Shown here: piece by piece, positions 44,336 to 53,316 of the stretch
Layout: each line of letters begins with the position of its first letter
Position numbering within the stretch: position 1 is the stretch's first letter
From: Emticicia aquatica
GTDB lineage: Bacteria > Bacteroidota > Bacteroidia > Cytophagales > Spirosomataceae
Length of the DNA stretch: 64,000 nt
NCBI RefSeq assembly: GCF_923079645.1
Contig: NZ_CAKLPY010000002.1
Coordinates: 992,001-1,056,000 of the forward strand
Direction of reading: 5' to 3'
The notes under the pieces: model-generated
Told to the model about the DNA's origin: nothing
Database searches by the model: none
The model's input: only the letters and a program-made list of their open reading frames with translations
Translations under genes and position numbers: made by a program

Positions 44336-44366
44336 CTTGATAAGCATAATGGTTTTCATAATTTTG
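44336..44366 (+). promoter_or_regulatory. promoter of the PEP carboxylase gene
   Basis: CTTG at 44336-44339, a 19-base spacer and TAATTTTG at 44359-44366, an exact Bacteroidota-type arrangement. Transcription would begin near 44373, giving a leader of about 130 bases to ATG 44504 or 77 to ATG 44450. Confidence 0.72.
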
Positions 44367-44503
44367 GATGAACTGTTTTTTTGTTTTTTGTTTTGAATAA
44401 TTTTAACTTTTCCAAGAAAATCCAAACTTTATTCGGCTAAAGCATCAAAATGCAGTATGTTTTTGCGTATTTTGCTCAACAAAACCTTAATACTTGCAAA
44501 ATA

Positions 44504-47059
44504 ATGCCAAAAAATTCTATCGAATCGGTTTTTACACAAGAGGTTCATAATAAATACCTTGTATTTAATACGCTTTTTTCAAGGCTTCCTTATGATAAAA
44601 TGACTAAAATTGGTCAGTTGATGCCTTTTTTACATGACTTATCGGAAAGTGGTTTTGAGCAAGGAAAAGACCCAAAAACAATCATTGATTCTTTTTTTAA
44701 TCAATATACCAGTATCAAAGAAGAAAAAGAGAAAATTGACTTGTTGTTTCGCTTCATTACATACATTGAGCGTCAAGTAGTTTTGTTTGATAGTATCGAA
44801 GATTCGGCTTTTGAAAAACTAACACCACTCAACGGAAAAGGTACGCTGCAAAGTACGCTTGATTTGGCTCAACAACAAAATAAACTCGCCGAAGTTCAAG
44901 AAAAACTCAAAAATTTTAAGGTTCGTATCGTTTTTACGGCACATCCAACGCAATTTTATCCTAACAGCGTACTTCGTATTATTCAGGATTTAGAGCAGCT
45001 TATTCCCAAAAATGACATCAATGGCATTGATTCATTGCTTCAACAATTAGGCAAAACTCCTTTCATTAACGACCAAAAACCAACCCCGCTCGAAGAAGCT
45101 CAAAGTATCATCTTTTATCTTCGACACGTGTATTATCAAGTGATTGGCGAAATTCATGAAAAACTGAATAACTATTTCCAAGATAATCAACAAGGTTTTA
45201 ATCCTGTATTAGAATTAGGTTTTTGGCCAGGTGGCGACCGTGATGGAAATCCTTTTGTGACAGCCGAAATTTCTAAAAAAGTTTCGATTGAACTCCGTAC
45301 AAGTATTTTGAAATGTTATTACAACGATTTCAAAGTTATTTGTCGCCGTTTAACTTTTAAAGGTATTATGCCATTATTGACACAAATCAGTAATCGTATT
45401 TATACCAATATGAACGGTCTGAAAAACGATTTAACACTAGATGAGTTATTGACTTCTTTGGATGAAGTTCGCCAATTACTTATTACGAAACATAAAGGCG
45501 TATTTTTAGACGTTTTAGATAAATTTATTCAACAAGTAAAATTATTTGGCTTGCACTTTGCAAGTTTGGATATTCGTCAAGATAGCAGCATCCATGAAAA
45601 TGTGATGGAGCAAATCAATCAAAAATACAGCATTTCGAGCAAACCTTATAGCGAATGGAGTAACGCCGAAAAGCTGCATTTCTTGACTGAAAAAGATTTG
45701 ACAATCAACGAAGATGATTTTGAAGATGCTTTAACTAAAGATACTTTCAAAACAGTTCGAGTGATTCAAGAAATACAAGCAATGAATGGGCAAAAAGCTT
45801 GTCATCGCTACATTATTAGTAATTCAACTTCTATTTTTTCAGTCTTGGAAGTTTTGGCATTGTTCAGATTCTGTGGCTATGATGCCAGCGAAATCAATGT
45901 TGATGTAATGCCTTTGTTCGAGACAATCGAAGGACTTGATTCTGCTCAAGCAACGATGTCGAGTCTTTATCAATTGCCCTACTACAAAAAACATTTGGCT
46001 CACCGCAAAAATCAGCAAACAATTATGCTCGGTTTCTCGGATGGTACAAAAGATGGTGGTTATGTAAAAGCAAACTGGGAGATTTATCAAGCGAAAGAAA
46101 AATTATCACGTGTATCGAAGAAAAACCAAGTAGAAGTAATGTTTTTTGATGGTCGTGGTGGTCCTCCAGCTCGTGGTGGCGGAAAAACGCATCAATTCTA
46201 TGCATCTCAAGGGCCAACAATTGCCAATAACGAAATTCAGATTACTATTCAAGGGCAAACGATTACGTCAATGTACGGCTCTCGCTCACAAGCGATGTAT
46301 AATTTTGAACAATTATTATCAGCGGGAATTATCAATGATGTTTTTCATGATGATAAATCAATTATTGATAAAAAAGAGCGAAACCTGATTGATGAGTTGG
46401 CAGAAGAAGGAGTAAAAAAATATTTTGAACTGAAAGAACATCCTTTATTTGTTTCTTACCTCGAAAATAAAAGTCCGCTTAAATATTATGGTTTGACTAA
46501 CATTGGTAGCCGTCCGAGTAAAAGAAGTTCGGGCAAAAAATTAATGTTATCTGATTTAAGAGCCATTCCTTTTGTAGGCTCTTGGAGTCAATTAAAGCAA
46601 AATGTTCCTGGATATTTTGGTTTTGGTTCAGCTTTAGAAAAGGTAATAGAAGAAGGAAGATTAGAAGATTTGAAATCACTTTACGAAAGCTCATTGTATT
46701 TCAAAACTTTGATGGAAAATAGCATGATGGCTTTGACCAAAACTTACTTTCCTTTAACAAATTACATGAAAAACGACCCAGAATACGGTGATTTCTGGAA
46801 AATTTTGTATGATGAATATCTTTTGACTGTAAAAAATATGCTCATCGTTTCAGGACAAAAAGTTTTGATGGAATCCGAAGAACTTGGAAAACTTTCTATT
46901 GATTATCGCGAACATATTGTATTGCCTTTGCTGACGATTCAGCAATATGCTTTACAAAAAATTGAAGAAACAACAGATGAAAAACTTCGATTAGTTTACG
47001 AAAAAATGGTAACTCGTTCGTTGTTTGGAAATATTAATGCCAGTCGAAATTCGGCATAA
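44504..47059 (+). CDS. ppc: phosphoenolpyruvate carboxylase
   Basis: About 851 residues, cytosolic, forming oxaloacetate from PEP and bicarbonate to refill the TCA cycle. Catalytic regions are clear: VFTAHPTQFYPNSV with the conserved His, GFWPGGDRDGNPFVT, then LGFSDGTKDGGYVKANW, then FFDGRGGPPARGGGKTH with the substrate-gripping Arg/Gly loop. The C-terminus is NASRNSA rather than the QNTG of many enzymes, so it is a divergent group. The frame can begin at ATG 44450, but those 18 residues look like translated leader; ATG 44504 (MPKNSIESVF) suits the family better. Both remain possible. Confidence 0.93.
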   Translation: MPKNSIESVFTQEVHNKYLVFNTLFSRLPYDKMTKIGQLMPFLHDLSESGFEQGKDPKTIIDSFFNQYTSIKEEKEKIDLLFRFITYIERQVVLFDSIEDSAFEKLTPLNGKGTLQSTLDLAQQQNKLAEVQEKLKNFKVRIVFTAHPTQFYPNSVLRIIQDLEQLIPKNDINGIDSLLQQLGKTPFINDQKPTPLEEAQSIIFYLRHVYYQVIGEIHEKLNNYFQDNQQGFNPVLELGFWPGGDRDGNPFVTAEISKKVSIELRTSILKCYYNDFKVICRRLTFKGIMPLLTQISNRIYTNMNGLKNDLTLDELLTSLDEVRQLLITKHKGVFLDVLDKFIQQVKLFGLHFASLDIRQDSSIHENVMEQINQKYSISSKPYSEWSNAEKLHFLTEKDLTINEDDFEDALTKDTFKTVRVIQEIQAMNGQKACHRYIISNSTSIFSVLEVLALFRFCGYDASEINVDVMPLFETIEGLDSAQATMSSLYQLPYYKKHLAHRKNQQTIMLGFSDGTKDGGYVKANWEIYQAKEKLSRVSKKNQVEVMFFDGRGGPPARGGGKTHQFYASQGPTIANNEIQITIQGQTITSMYGSRSQAMYNFEQLLSAGIINDVFHDDKSIIDKKERNLIDELAEEGVKKYFELKEHPLFVSYLENKSPLKYYGLTNIGSRPSKRSSGKKLMLSDLRAIPFVGSWSQLKQNVPGYFGFGSALEKVIEEGRLEDLKSLYESSLYFKTLMENSMMALTKTYFPLTNYMKNDPEYGDFWKILYDEYLLTVKNMLIVSGQKVLMESEELGKLSIDYREHIVLPLLTIQQYALQKIEETTDEKLRLVYEKMVTRSLFGNINASRNSA

Positions 47060-47070
47060 ATGAATCTCTT

Positions 47071-47112
47071 ACAAAAAAAGGCTTATCTCGCAAAAGATAA
47101 GCCTTTTTTTGT
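47071..47112. terminator. bidirectional terminator
   Basis: A perfect 18-bp stem acaaaaaaaggcttatct with its complement (47071-47088, 47095-47112) with a 6-base loop and flanking A/T runs, between the convergent ppc and esterase genes. Confidence 0.9.
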
Positions 47113-47133
47113 GTATTTCTTCTCCTTTAAAAC

Positions 47134-49032
47134 TCAATCACAACCCAATATAAAAGCTTTAAAAACTGCTCCTGCATTGGCTTCAAAGCCTGGTAAAAGC
47201 TCAACTTTAGTTTTGGCATTATAGTCAATTTTTCCACTTAATTGTACTTTCTGATTACTTTGAATTGACTGCTTACTTTCATAAGGCGATTCGGCACTAT
47301 TAACTGAGCCACTCAACGATAACGCACTTGGAAAACAAGATGAAACAGTAATCGTTTGAGCCGAAGACACTGAACTTATACAGTGTAACGTTTTGCATTG
47401 TACAGTATAAGAAGCCGTTGAAACTGGAACAAAAGTTAGTGGATTACTACTCGCACTCGTTGACCATAAATAGCTACCATTGCAGTTTGAACCAGACAAA
47501 GTAACGCTCTCATTTGGGCGAACTTGTGCTGCCGAAGCCACAAAAGTAGGTGTGGTTGGCAAGGTAAAAGTTGTCAAATCAATGATTGGACTAAAAAGAA
47601 CTTTCTTAGATGTTTTCCGCACATTAGCAGCAAATCTTGCCGAAGATGCAGATAGTGTAGCCACACTATCTAAGGTTCGCCAATTGAGATTTTCATAACC
47701 TACTGGAGGAATATTTGTAAATTGACAACAACCATTATAGTTAAATCCTATTGATTCTGACACTGTATTTTGTCGGTTCGACCAAGCATATTTTTGATAA
47801 CCCGCTGGGGCATTCAGAGAAATTGGACTTGCTGGATTTGCGGGGTTGCAAGTCAATGAAATTGCTAACAGCGGCGAAGCCATCATTGGTGTTGAATTGG
47901 TAAAAAACGTATTGTCTAGGCTAGCATCCCAAGCATTAGCAAACTCTATTTGTCCTGCATAAGTGTCAAAATGAATGCCATCAGTGCGATACGTAGAACC
48001 ATTGATATTATCAGTATTTGGCCCTGCAAAAACATTAGGCACAGCAGGATAATTTGGGTCGTTATTAAAGCCCGAAATCAAGGTATTTTGACCAAAAATT
48101 GGGCCATCATGAGGGTCAGGATTTCTTGACGCTCTCGCAACTATCCACGCTAGGGTACTATGTTCGGCATTTTCACGGGTTTTACTAATAACGTTTTTAA
48201 TGTTTTCGTAATATGGCAGAAAAAACGTACTCGCATCGCTTTCTCCTTGATGCCAAATTACACCTCGAAGCCCCGTTAAACTACCATAATATGCGACACT
48301 ATTTTCTAAAGCACGATATGGAGCTCCCAAATCTTGGCGTTTCCAACTTTCTCCATCATACGGCAAACCTTGTGACGATTTACTCCAATCATTGCTCGAA
48401 GTACCACCATGACCTGCACCGTAAAACAGAATCGGAACATCCAATCTGGCAGCTAGTAAATCACCCAATTTTCCCCAAGCCCATGGAACGTAATGAAATG
48501 GTCCTATTTTACCCGAATCTCCAACCATTTTTGAAAATCCAATCGGTAGTCTATTATAATCAGTTAAGTTATCACTATAATTTATTGAATTTACTCGGTC
48601 ATCGGTTGCAGGCGTACTTACTCCTGCTCCACCTTGTGCGTTCGACTGCCCAGCAATGGCAAAAACTTCTCCAACACCTACTTTTTGAACAGTTTTTGTA
48701 TCAATTAGTATATTCTCGTTGTAGGCATTTACTTCCAAGCGATACCATCCACCTGCTACTAAAAGTGTTCCCGAAAAATAGCCATTACTTGGATTCGTTT
48801 GAATAACCGTCCAACCCGTTGATGTACCGCCTTGCAATGCCACAACTCTTGCTTCAACCCTATCAATAGCTGAATAGTAATTTCCTGCAATATTGATATT
48901 TGCCTGATTTGAATTATTCCTTTGGAAAATCATTCGTTCAAGCGGATGCGTGATTGCAATTTGGGCAATAGCATTCATCGAAATAACACTTATAAATAAG
49001 ATTAAAAAGGTAATGTGGTGTTTAGTCTTCAT
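47134..49032 (-). CDS. secreted SASA/SGNH-type carbohydrate esterase with C-terminal sorting-like domains
   Basis: About 632 residues. A signal peptide (MKTKHHITFLILFISVISMNAIAQ) is followed by a beta domain (about 30-120), then a sialate O-acetylesterase-type SGNH domain with AIAGQSNAQGG (nucleophile Ser), IWHQGESDAS and TDGIHFD (Asp/His). The C-terminal third has Ig/PKD-like segments and ends with KVELLPGFEANAGAVFKAFI, resembling the 3-coathanger stack domain of Bacteroidota surface proteins. It probably removes acetyl groups from polysaccharides outside the cell. ATG 49032 is chosen at the signal peptide; a longer frame would run into anmK. Confidence 0.85.
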   Translation of the reverse strand: MKTKHHITFLILFISVISMNAIAQIAITHPLERMIFQRNNSNQANINIAGNYYSAIDRVEARVVALQGGTSTGWTVIQTNPSNGYFSGTLLVAGGWYRLEVNAYNENILIDTKTVQKVGVGEVFAIAGQSNAQGGAGVSTPATDDRVNSINYSDNLTDYNRLPIGFSKMVGDSGKIGPFHYVPWAWGKLGDLLAARLDVPILFYGAGHGGTSSNDWSKSSQGLPYDGESWKRQDLGAPYRALENSVAYYGSLTGLRGVIWHQGESDASTFFLPYYENIKNVISKTRENAEHSTLAWIVARASRNPDPHDGPIFGQNTLISGFNNDPNYPAVPNVFAGPNTDNINGSTYRTDGIHFDTYAGQIEFANAWDASLDNTFFTNSTPMMASPLLAISLTCNPANPASPISLNAPAGYQKYAWSNRQNTVSESIGFNYNGCCQFTNIPPVGYENLNWRTLDSVATLSASSARFAANVRKTSKKVLFSPIIDLTTFTLPTTPTFVASAAQVRPNESVTLSGSNCNGSYLWSTSASSNPLTFVPVSTASYTVQCKTLHCISSVSSAQTITVSSCFPSALSLSGSVNSAESPYESKQSIQSNQKVQLSGKIDYNAKTKVELLPGFEANAGAVFKAFILGCD

Positions 49033-49117
49033 TTTATTATGAATAAAATTGTTCAGTATAATCGTATTGATATAAACTGATATTTTTCTTAAAAAATTAT
49101 AAACAAATGTGTTAAAA

Positions 49118-50311
49118 TCACGCAGGAAACGAAACTTTGCCCATACTAACATTCGGCACGCCTTTTCTTGTACCAAAATTTGTTCGCCCACCTGCCACAG
49201 CTTCGTTGGCTAAAGTAGCAAACAAAACCGCTTCTTTGGCATCACCCGATATTCCTAAATCATCCGTTTTCATGAAAGAGCAATTAGGCAATAACGCTCG
49301 CAAGCTACGCATAATCAACGGATTATGAACGCCTCCGCCACTCCCATAAATGGTATATGCTACATCTGATTTGAAAACCTTGATTGTATCCGCAATGGTT
49401 TCGGCTGAAAATCTGCATAAAGTCGCCAAAACATCTTCGTGCGAAAGCTCTTCGGTATGGCTTTTTTCTTGAGCAGATTTTAAATATTCAAGATTAAACA
49501 ATTCTGGACCAGTTGTTTTTGGCAATTTTTTACTAAAAAACTCATTATCTTTCAAAGCTTTTAATAAATCTTTATTAACATTTCCTTGACTCGCAATTTT
49601 AGCATCTTCATCGTAAGCCAAGCCAAAGTGTTTCTTTACGTAAGCGTCAATTAGCGTATTTCCTGTGCCAGTGTCGGTTGCAAAAACTTCATTTGCATCA
49701 AGATTTCCTGCTAAATAGGTAAAATTGGCAATTCCTCCCATGTTGAGTAAAATTCGATTTTCTCCACGTTTTGAGAAAATCAAATAATCGCCATAAACTG
49801 CCAACGGAGCTCCTTCGCCTCCTGCGGCACAATGTTTTTGACGAAAATCTGATAACGTAATAATTTTGGTTTTTACAGCAATATGGTCGCCATCGCCAAT
49901 TTGAAGCGTTGCATTTGGAAATTTTTCTAGTCCATGAAGGATTTTCGGTGCATGAAAAACCGTTTGGCCATGACTAGCGATGAGGTCAATTTTTTCGGGT
50001 GAAATATCCCATTTCTTTAAACAATCATTAATAATTTCAGCATGAAGATTACCAATCCATGGATTTAGCAAGCATAATTGCTGAAAATCAATCGTTGATT
50101 TAGCAAAAACTTTTCTTATTTCATCTTTTATTTCTTCTGCAAATCCAACCGTTTCAAACGCTAAAATACTTACTTCAGTTTCGCCTCCGCTGCCAACAAA
50201 TTTACACAACGCCACATCAAGTCCGTCCATTGATGTTCCCGACATCAAACCGATAATCAGCCGTTCTTCTTTCTGAGCAATTTTATAAAGTTTGTCGATA
50301 TTTTCGTTCAT
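49118..50311 (-). CDS. anmK: anhydro-N-acetylmuramic acid kinase
   Basis: A 397-residue cytosolic sugar kinase of the ASKHA fold that cleaves and phosphorylates 1,6-anhydro-MurNAc to MurNAc-6-phosphate in wall recycling. The start IIGLMSGTSMDGLDVAL, IASHGQTVFHAP, QIGDGDHIAVKT, NMGGIANFTYL, DTGTGNTLID and GSGGGVHNPLIM are all conserved. Length is normal. A CAAATCTA at 50331-50338 is a possible -7 box for it. It complements the NamZ-type muramidase 13 kb upstream. Confidence 0.95.
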   Translation of the reverse strand: MNENIDKLYKIAQKEERLIIGLMSGTSMDGLDVALCKFVGSGGETEVSILAFETVGFAEEIKDEIRKVFAKSTIDFQQLCLLNPWIGNLHAEIINDCLKKWDISPEKIDLIASHGQTVFHAPKILHGLEKFPNATLQIGDGDHIAVKTKIITLSDFRQKHCAAGGEGAPLAVYGDYLIFSKRGENRILLNMGGIANFTYLAGNLDANEVFATDTGTGNTLIDAYVKKHFGLAYDEDAKIASQGNVNKDLLKALKDNEFFSKKLPKTTGPELFNLEYLKSAQEKSHTEELSHEDVLATLCRFSAETIADTIKVFKSDVAYTIYGSGGGVHNPLIMRSLRALLPNCSFMKTDDLGISGDAKEAVLFATLANEAVAGGRTNFGTRKGVPNVSMGKVSFPA

Positions 50312-50448
50312 TATGTCTCAATTTTAAACACAAATCTAAGCTTTTTAGGCTTGATTAAAAAGATTTACGAGATTTATGGAAAATTCAACAATTAGTCAAT
50401 TTAAAAAGTTGTCTCATCTAATCTAGCCAAACTCTAAGGAGTTTTTAT

Positions 50449-50456
50449 TATTTTTG
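50449..50456 (+). promoter_or_regulatory. candidate -7 box of the SGNH-comEC-receptor tandem
   Basis: TATTTTTG fits TAnnTTTG, 27 bases before the ATG; no TTG-type box at the right distance. Confidence 0.35.
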
Positions 50457-50483
50457 ATAAATTAACATTCAACCTATCTAACC

Positions 50484-51203
50484 ATGACAAAAAAACATTT
50501 ATTCCTATCTATCGCTCTTTTATTTATTGTTTTTGCTTGCCAACGAACGTTGACTTACAAGCCAATTGCTGACAAATACGAAGCCGATTATAAAGTCAAT
50601 CGTCTTGAAAACGAAATTGTTAATTACGAAAAAAACGATGCTGCAATCGGTTTGGATAAATTACAAGGTCAAACGCTTTTCTATGGTAGTTCGAGTATTA
50701 GACTTTGGAAAACTTTGAAAGAAGATTTCGCTCCAATTTCAGTTATTAATCATGGTTTTGGTGCGGCCACATTTCCCGAAATGACTTATTATGCCGAACG
50801 AATGATTGTGCCGTATAAACCAAAAACGTTAGTTCTTTATTGCGAAAACGACCTTTTCATTGGAAAACCACAAAGAACGCCTGAGCAAGTTTTTGATAAT
50901 TTTGGAGAACTGGCAACCTTGATTCAAAACCGTTTACCCAAAACCAAGGTTTATTATATTTCGATGAAACCATCTATTTCTAGAAAAGCCGATTGGGCAA
51001 AAGTTGCAAAGGCCGATGCCATGATAAATGATTATATTAAGCAACACAAAAACTTTACTTATGTCGATATTCGTCCTGTAATGTATCGCTCAAATGGAAG
51101 CATCAATGGTGATTATTTTGTGGGTGACAGCCTGCACATGAATGCCAAAGGTTATGCAGAATGGACAAAAATTATTCGACCCATTTTATTGAAAAACAAC
51201 TAA
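50484..51203 (+). CDS. SGNH/GDSL-type hydrolase lipoprotein
   Basis: A 239-residue protein with lipobox VFAC (Cys19), so it is attached to an envelope membrane. SGNH blocks are visible: LFYGSSSIRLW with the nucleophile Ser, the Gly in NHGFGAATF, the Asn in CENDLF, and DSLHMNAKGY with Asp and His. It is an esterase or lipase-like enzyme of unknown substrate. It is the first of three closely spaced genes, with comEC seven bases downstream. Confidence 0.88.
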   Translation: MTKKHLFLSIALLFIVFACQRTLTYKPIADKYEADYKVNRLENEIVNYEKNDAAIGLDKLQGQTLFYGSSSIRLWKTLKEDFAPISVINHGFGAATFPEMTYYAERMIVPYKPKTLVLYCENDLFIGKPQRTPEQVFDNFGELATLIQNRLPKTKVYYISMKPSISRKADWAKVAKADAMINDYIKQHKNFTYVDIRPVMYRSNGSINGDYFVGDSLHMNAKGYAEWTKIIRPILLKNN

Positions 51204-51210
51204 TTCTACC

Positions 51211-53295
51211 ATGAAATTCAACGCTTTTCCAGTAATTCGATATTTGCTTTTTTTTATTTTGGGCATAACTGCGTATTTACAAACACAGTCGGGCGGCGTT
51301 CCGTCGGGCAGTTTTCAGTTTTCCTTGACAAATATCTATTACTTGATTGGCGTTTTATTAATTATTTTCGGTATTTCTATTTTTTTTAGAAAACCACTTT
51401 TGCGTGGAACAGTTTTAATGTTGGTTATTTTCTTGGCTGGTTGGACGCTTACTTTTCAAAAAACAGTTATCAATCAGCCTAATCATTTTACAAATCTTCC
51501 ACAATTCACTCATTATCAAGCAACTATTGTTTCAAATGCTGAGATAAAACCAAAAACTTACAAAGTAGAAGCTGAAATAAATGCCATCAAAATTGATGGA
51601 AAATGGCAAAAGGCTACTGGTAAGACCTTACTTTATTTCAATCGAGAAGCTTCTGAAAGACCAAATTATGGAGATATTTTTTTAGTAAAAAATATGCCTC
51701 GTGAAGTAGAAGCTCCCAAAAATCCCGAAGAATTCGATTATCGTCGTTTCCTTCAATATAAAGCAATTTACGCTCATCATTTTTTGTGGGGAAAAGAGTT
51801 TTTCAAAATTGGTCACGATGCTCCATCTAAAATTTTGGAATTTTCGTACAAAGCAAATCAATATGCTGATAGTGTTTTTAAAGCTCGCATTCAAACTCCC
51901 AATGAATATGGCGTAGCGAGTGCAATGGTCATTGGCTTGCGTGATGACATCGACAATGATTTACTTGATGCCTACTCAGCTTCTGGAGCGATTCACGTAC
52001 TTTCGGTGTCGGGAATGCACGTCGGTATTTTGTTTTTGTTTCTCGGTTGGATTTTTGGTTGGATAAAAAAACGAGGAAAATACGGAAAACAAATCTTTAC
52101 AACACTGATTATCAGTATTTTGTGGGGATATGCCATTTTCACTGGACTTTCTTCAACGGTACTTCGAGCCACAGTAATGTTTTCATTTATTCAAATCGGA
52201 ACGGCCATCGACCGCCGACAGAATATTTATAACACACTCGCCATTTCGGCACTTTTATTACTTTGTTGGAATCCATATTGGTTGGTCGATGTGGGTTTTC
52301 AGTTGTCGTATTTAGCTATTATTGGCATTGTTTTCTTGCATCCTTACCTAAATCAATTGGTTACGCCCAATAATCCGATTATCAGAAATCTTTGGGAAGG
52401 TTCTTCCGTTTGTTTTTCGGCACAATTAATTACTTTTCCATTGAGTGTTTATTATTTTCATCAGTTTCCAACTTTTTTTCTAATTGCCAATCCGTTTGTA
52501 GCTTTTTTCTCGTTTGCCGTTTTACCTGCTGGTTTGCTTTTATTGATGGTCGCTCCGATTCCAATTTTATCCGATATTGTTACTTTTATCTTGAAATATT
52601 CGCTTGTTTGGCTTAATAAAAGCATTTTTATTATCGAAAAACTGCCTTTTGCTACTTTAAAAGGCTTCTCTATTTCTCTTCCAGAAATGTTGCTTATTTA
52701 TGCTGTTATTTGGCTATTTATTTTATTTTTTCTTCATTCAGAAATAAAACATTTACGATTAAATATTCTGATTATCAGCATTTTAGCTTGCTTTAATATC
52801 ACGAAAGATTATTTCCAAAGTCAGCAAAAAAACTTAACATTTCATTTTATTCCTAAAAAATCGGGTATTAGCATAATTGATGGGAAATCAGCTACTTTCA
52901 TGGCCGATACCGCTCTGCTCAATAGTTCGAAAATTTATAATTTTCACCTCAAAAACTATTACGATAAACTCGGTATCGCTCATAAAAACTTCTTGGGTTT
53001 AAATCAATACGCCAATAAACAAGGTGTTACGTTTCTAGATTTTGAAGGAAAACGGATTTTGTGGTTACAGCAAAAATTCAATGGAAATTTACAAGGAAAC
53101 GCCGATTATGTATTGCTTTCCAATAACGCCATTCGGAAGCTAAGTCCTGCTTTCAGCAAATTTCAAACGGGTTTAATCATTGTCGATGATTCGAACAAGC
53201 GTTATGTTGTAGAAAACCTCAAACACCAAGCCGATAGTTTGCACCTCAATCTTATTTCTTTATACGATACTGGTGCTTTTTCAATTAATGAATAA
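51211..53295 (+). CDS. comEC: ComEC/Rec2-family DNA uptake channel
   Basis: A 694-residue membrane protein. It has an N-terminal DUF4131-like region (OB-fold, about 40-190), then the ComEC core of about 8-10 helices with ASGAIHVLSVSGMHVGIL and the GLSSTVLRATVMFSF helix. The C-terminal part (about 545-694) corresponds in position to the metallo-beta-lactamase-like nuclease but lacks HxHxDH. It would pass single-stranded DNA across the inner membrane during transformation. It sits between an SGNH lipoprotein gene and a TonB receptor gene with gaps of 7 and 21 bases. Confidence 0.9.
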   Translation: MKFNAFPVIRYLLFFILGITAYLQTQSGGVPSGSFQFSLTNIYYLIGVLLIIFGISIFFRKPLLRGTVLMLVIFLAGWTLTFQKTVINQPNHFTNLPQFTHYQATIVSNAEIKPKTYKVEAEINAIKIDGKWQKATGKTLLYFNREASERPNYGDIFLVKNMPREVEAPKNPEEFDYRRFLQYKAIYAHHFLWGKEFFKIGHDAPSKILEFSYKANQYADSVFKARIQTPNEYGVASAMVIGLRDDIDNDLLDAYSASGAIHVLSVSGMHVGILFLFLGWIFGWIKKRGKYGKQIFTTLIISILWGYAIFTGLSSTVLRATVMFSFIQIGTAIDRRQNIYNTLAISALLLLCWNPYWLVDVGFQLSYLAIIGIVFLHPYLNQLVTPNNPIIRNLWEGSSVCFSAQLITFPLSVYYFHQFPTFFLIANPFVAFFSFAVLPAGLLLLMVAPIPILSDIVTFILKYSLVWLNKSIFIIEKLPFATLKGFSISLPEMLLIYAVIWLFILFFLHSEIKHLRLNILIISILACFNITKDYFQSQQKNLTFHFIPKKSGISIIDGKSATFMADTALLNSSKIYNFHLKNYYDKLGIAHKNFLGLNQYANKQGVTFLDFEGKRILWLQQKFNGNLQGNADYVLLSNNAIRKLSPAFSKFQTGLIIVDDSNKRYVVENLKHQADSLHLNLISLYDTGAFSINE

Positions 53296-53316
53296 TTACA
53301 ATTTTCTTAAAATCCA

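Noticed and set aside
48213..48806. 197-codon plus-strand open frame
   Set aside because: Antisense shadow of the SASA-type esterase; its His/Leu/Tyr bias mirrors the coding strand and no domain is visible.
49033..49191. Upstream extension of the esterase frame
   Set aside because: It would place 53 residues before a clear signal peptide and overlap anmK.
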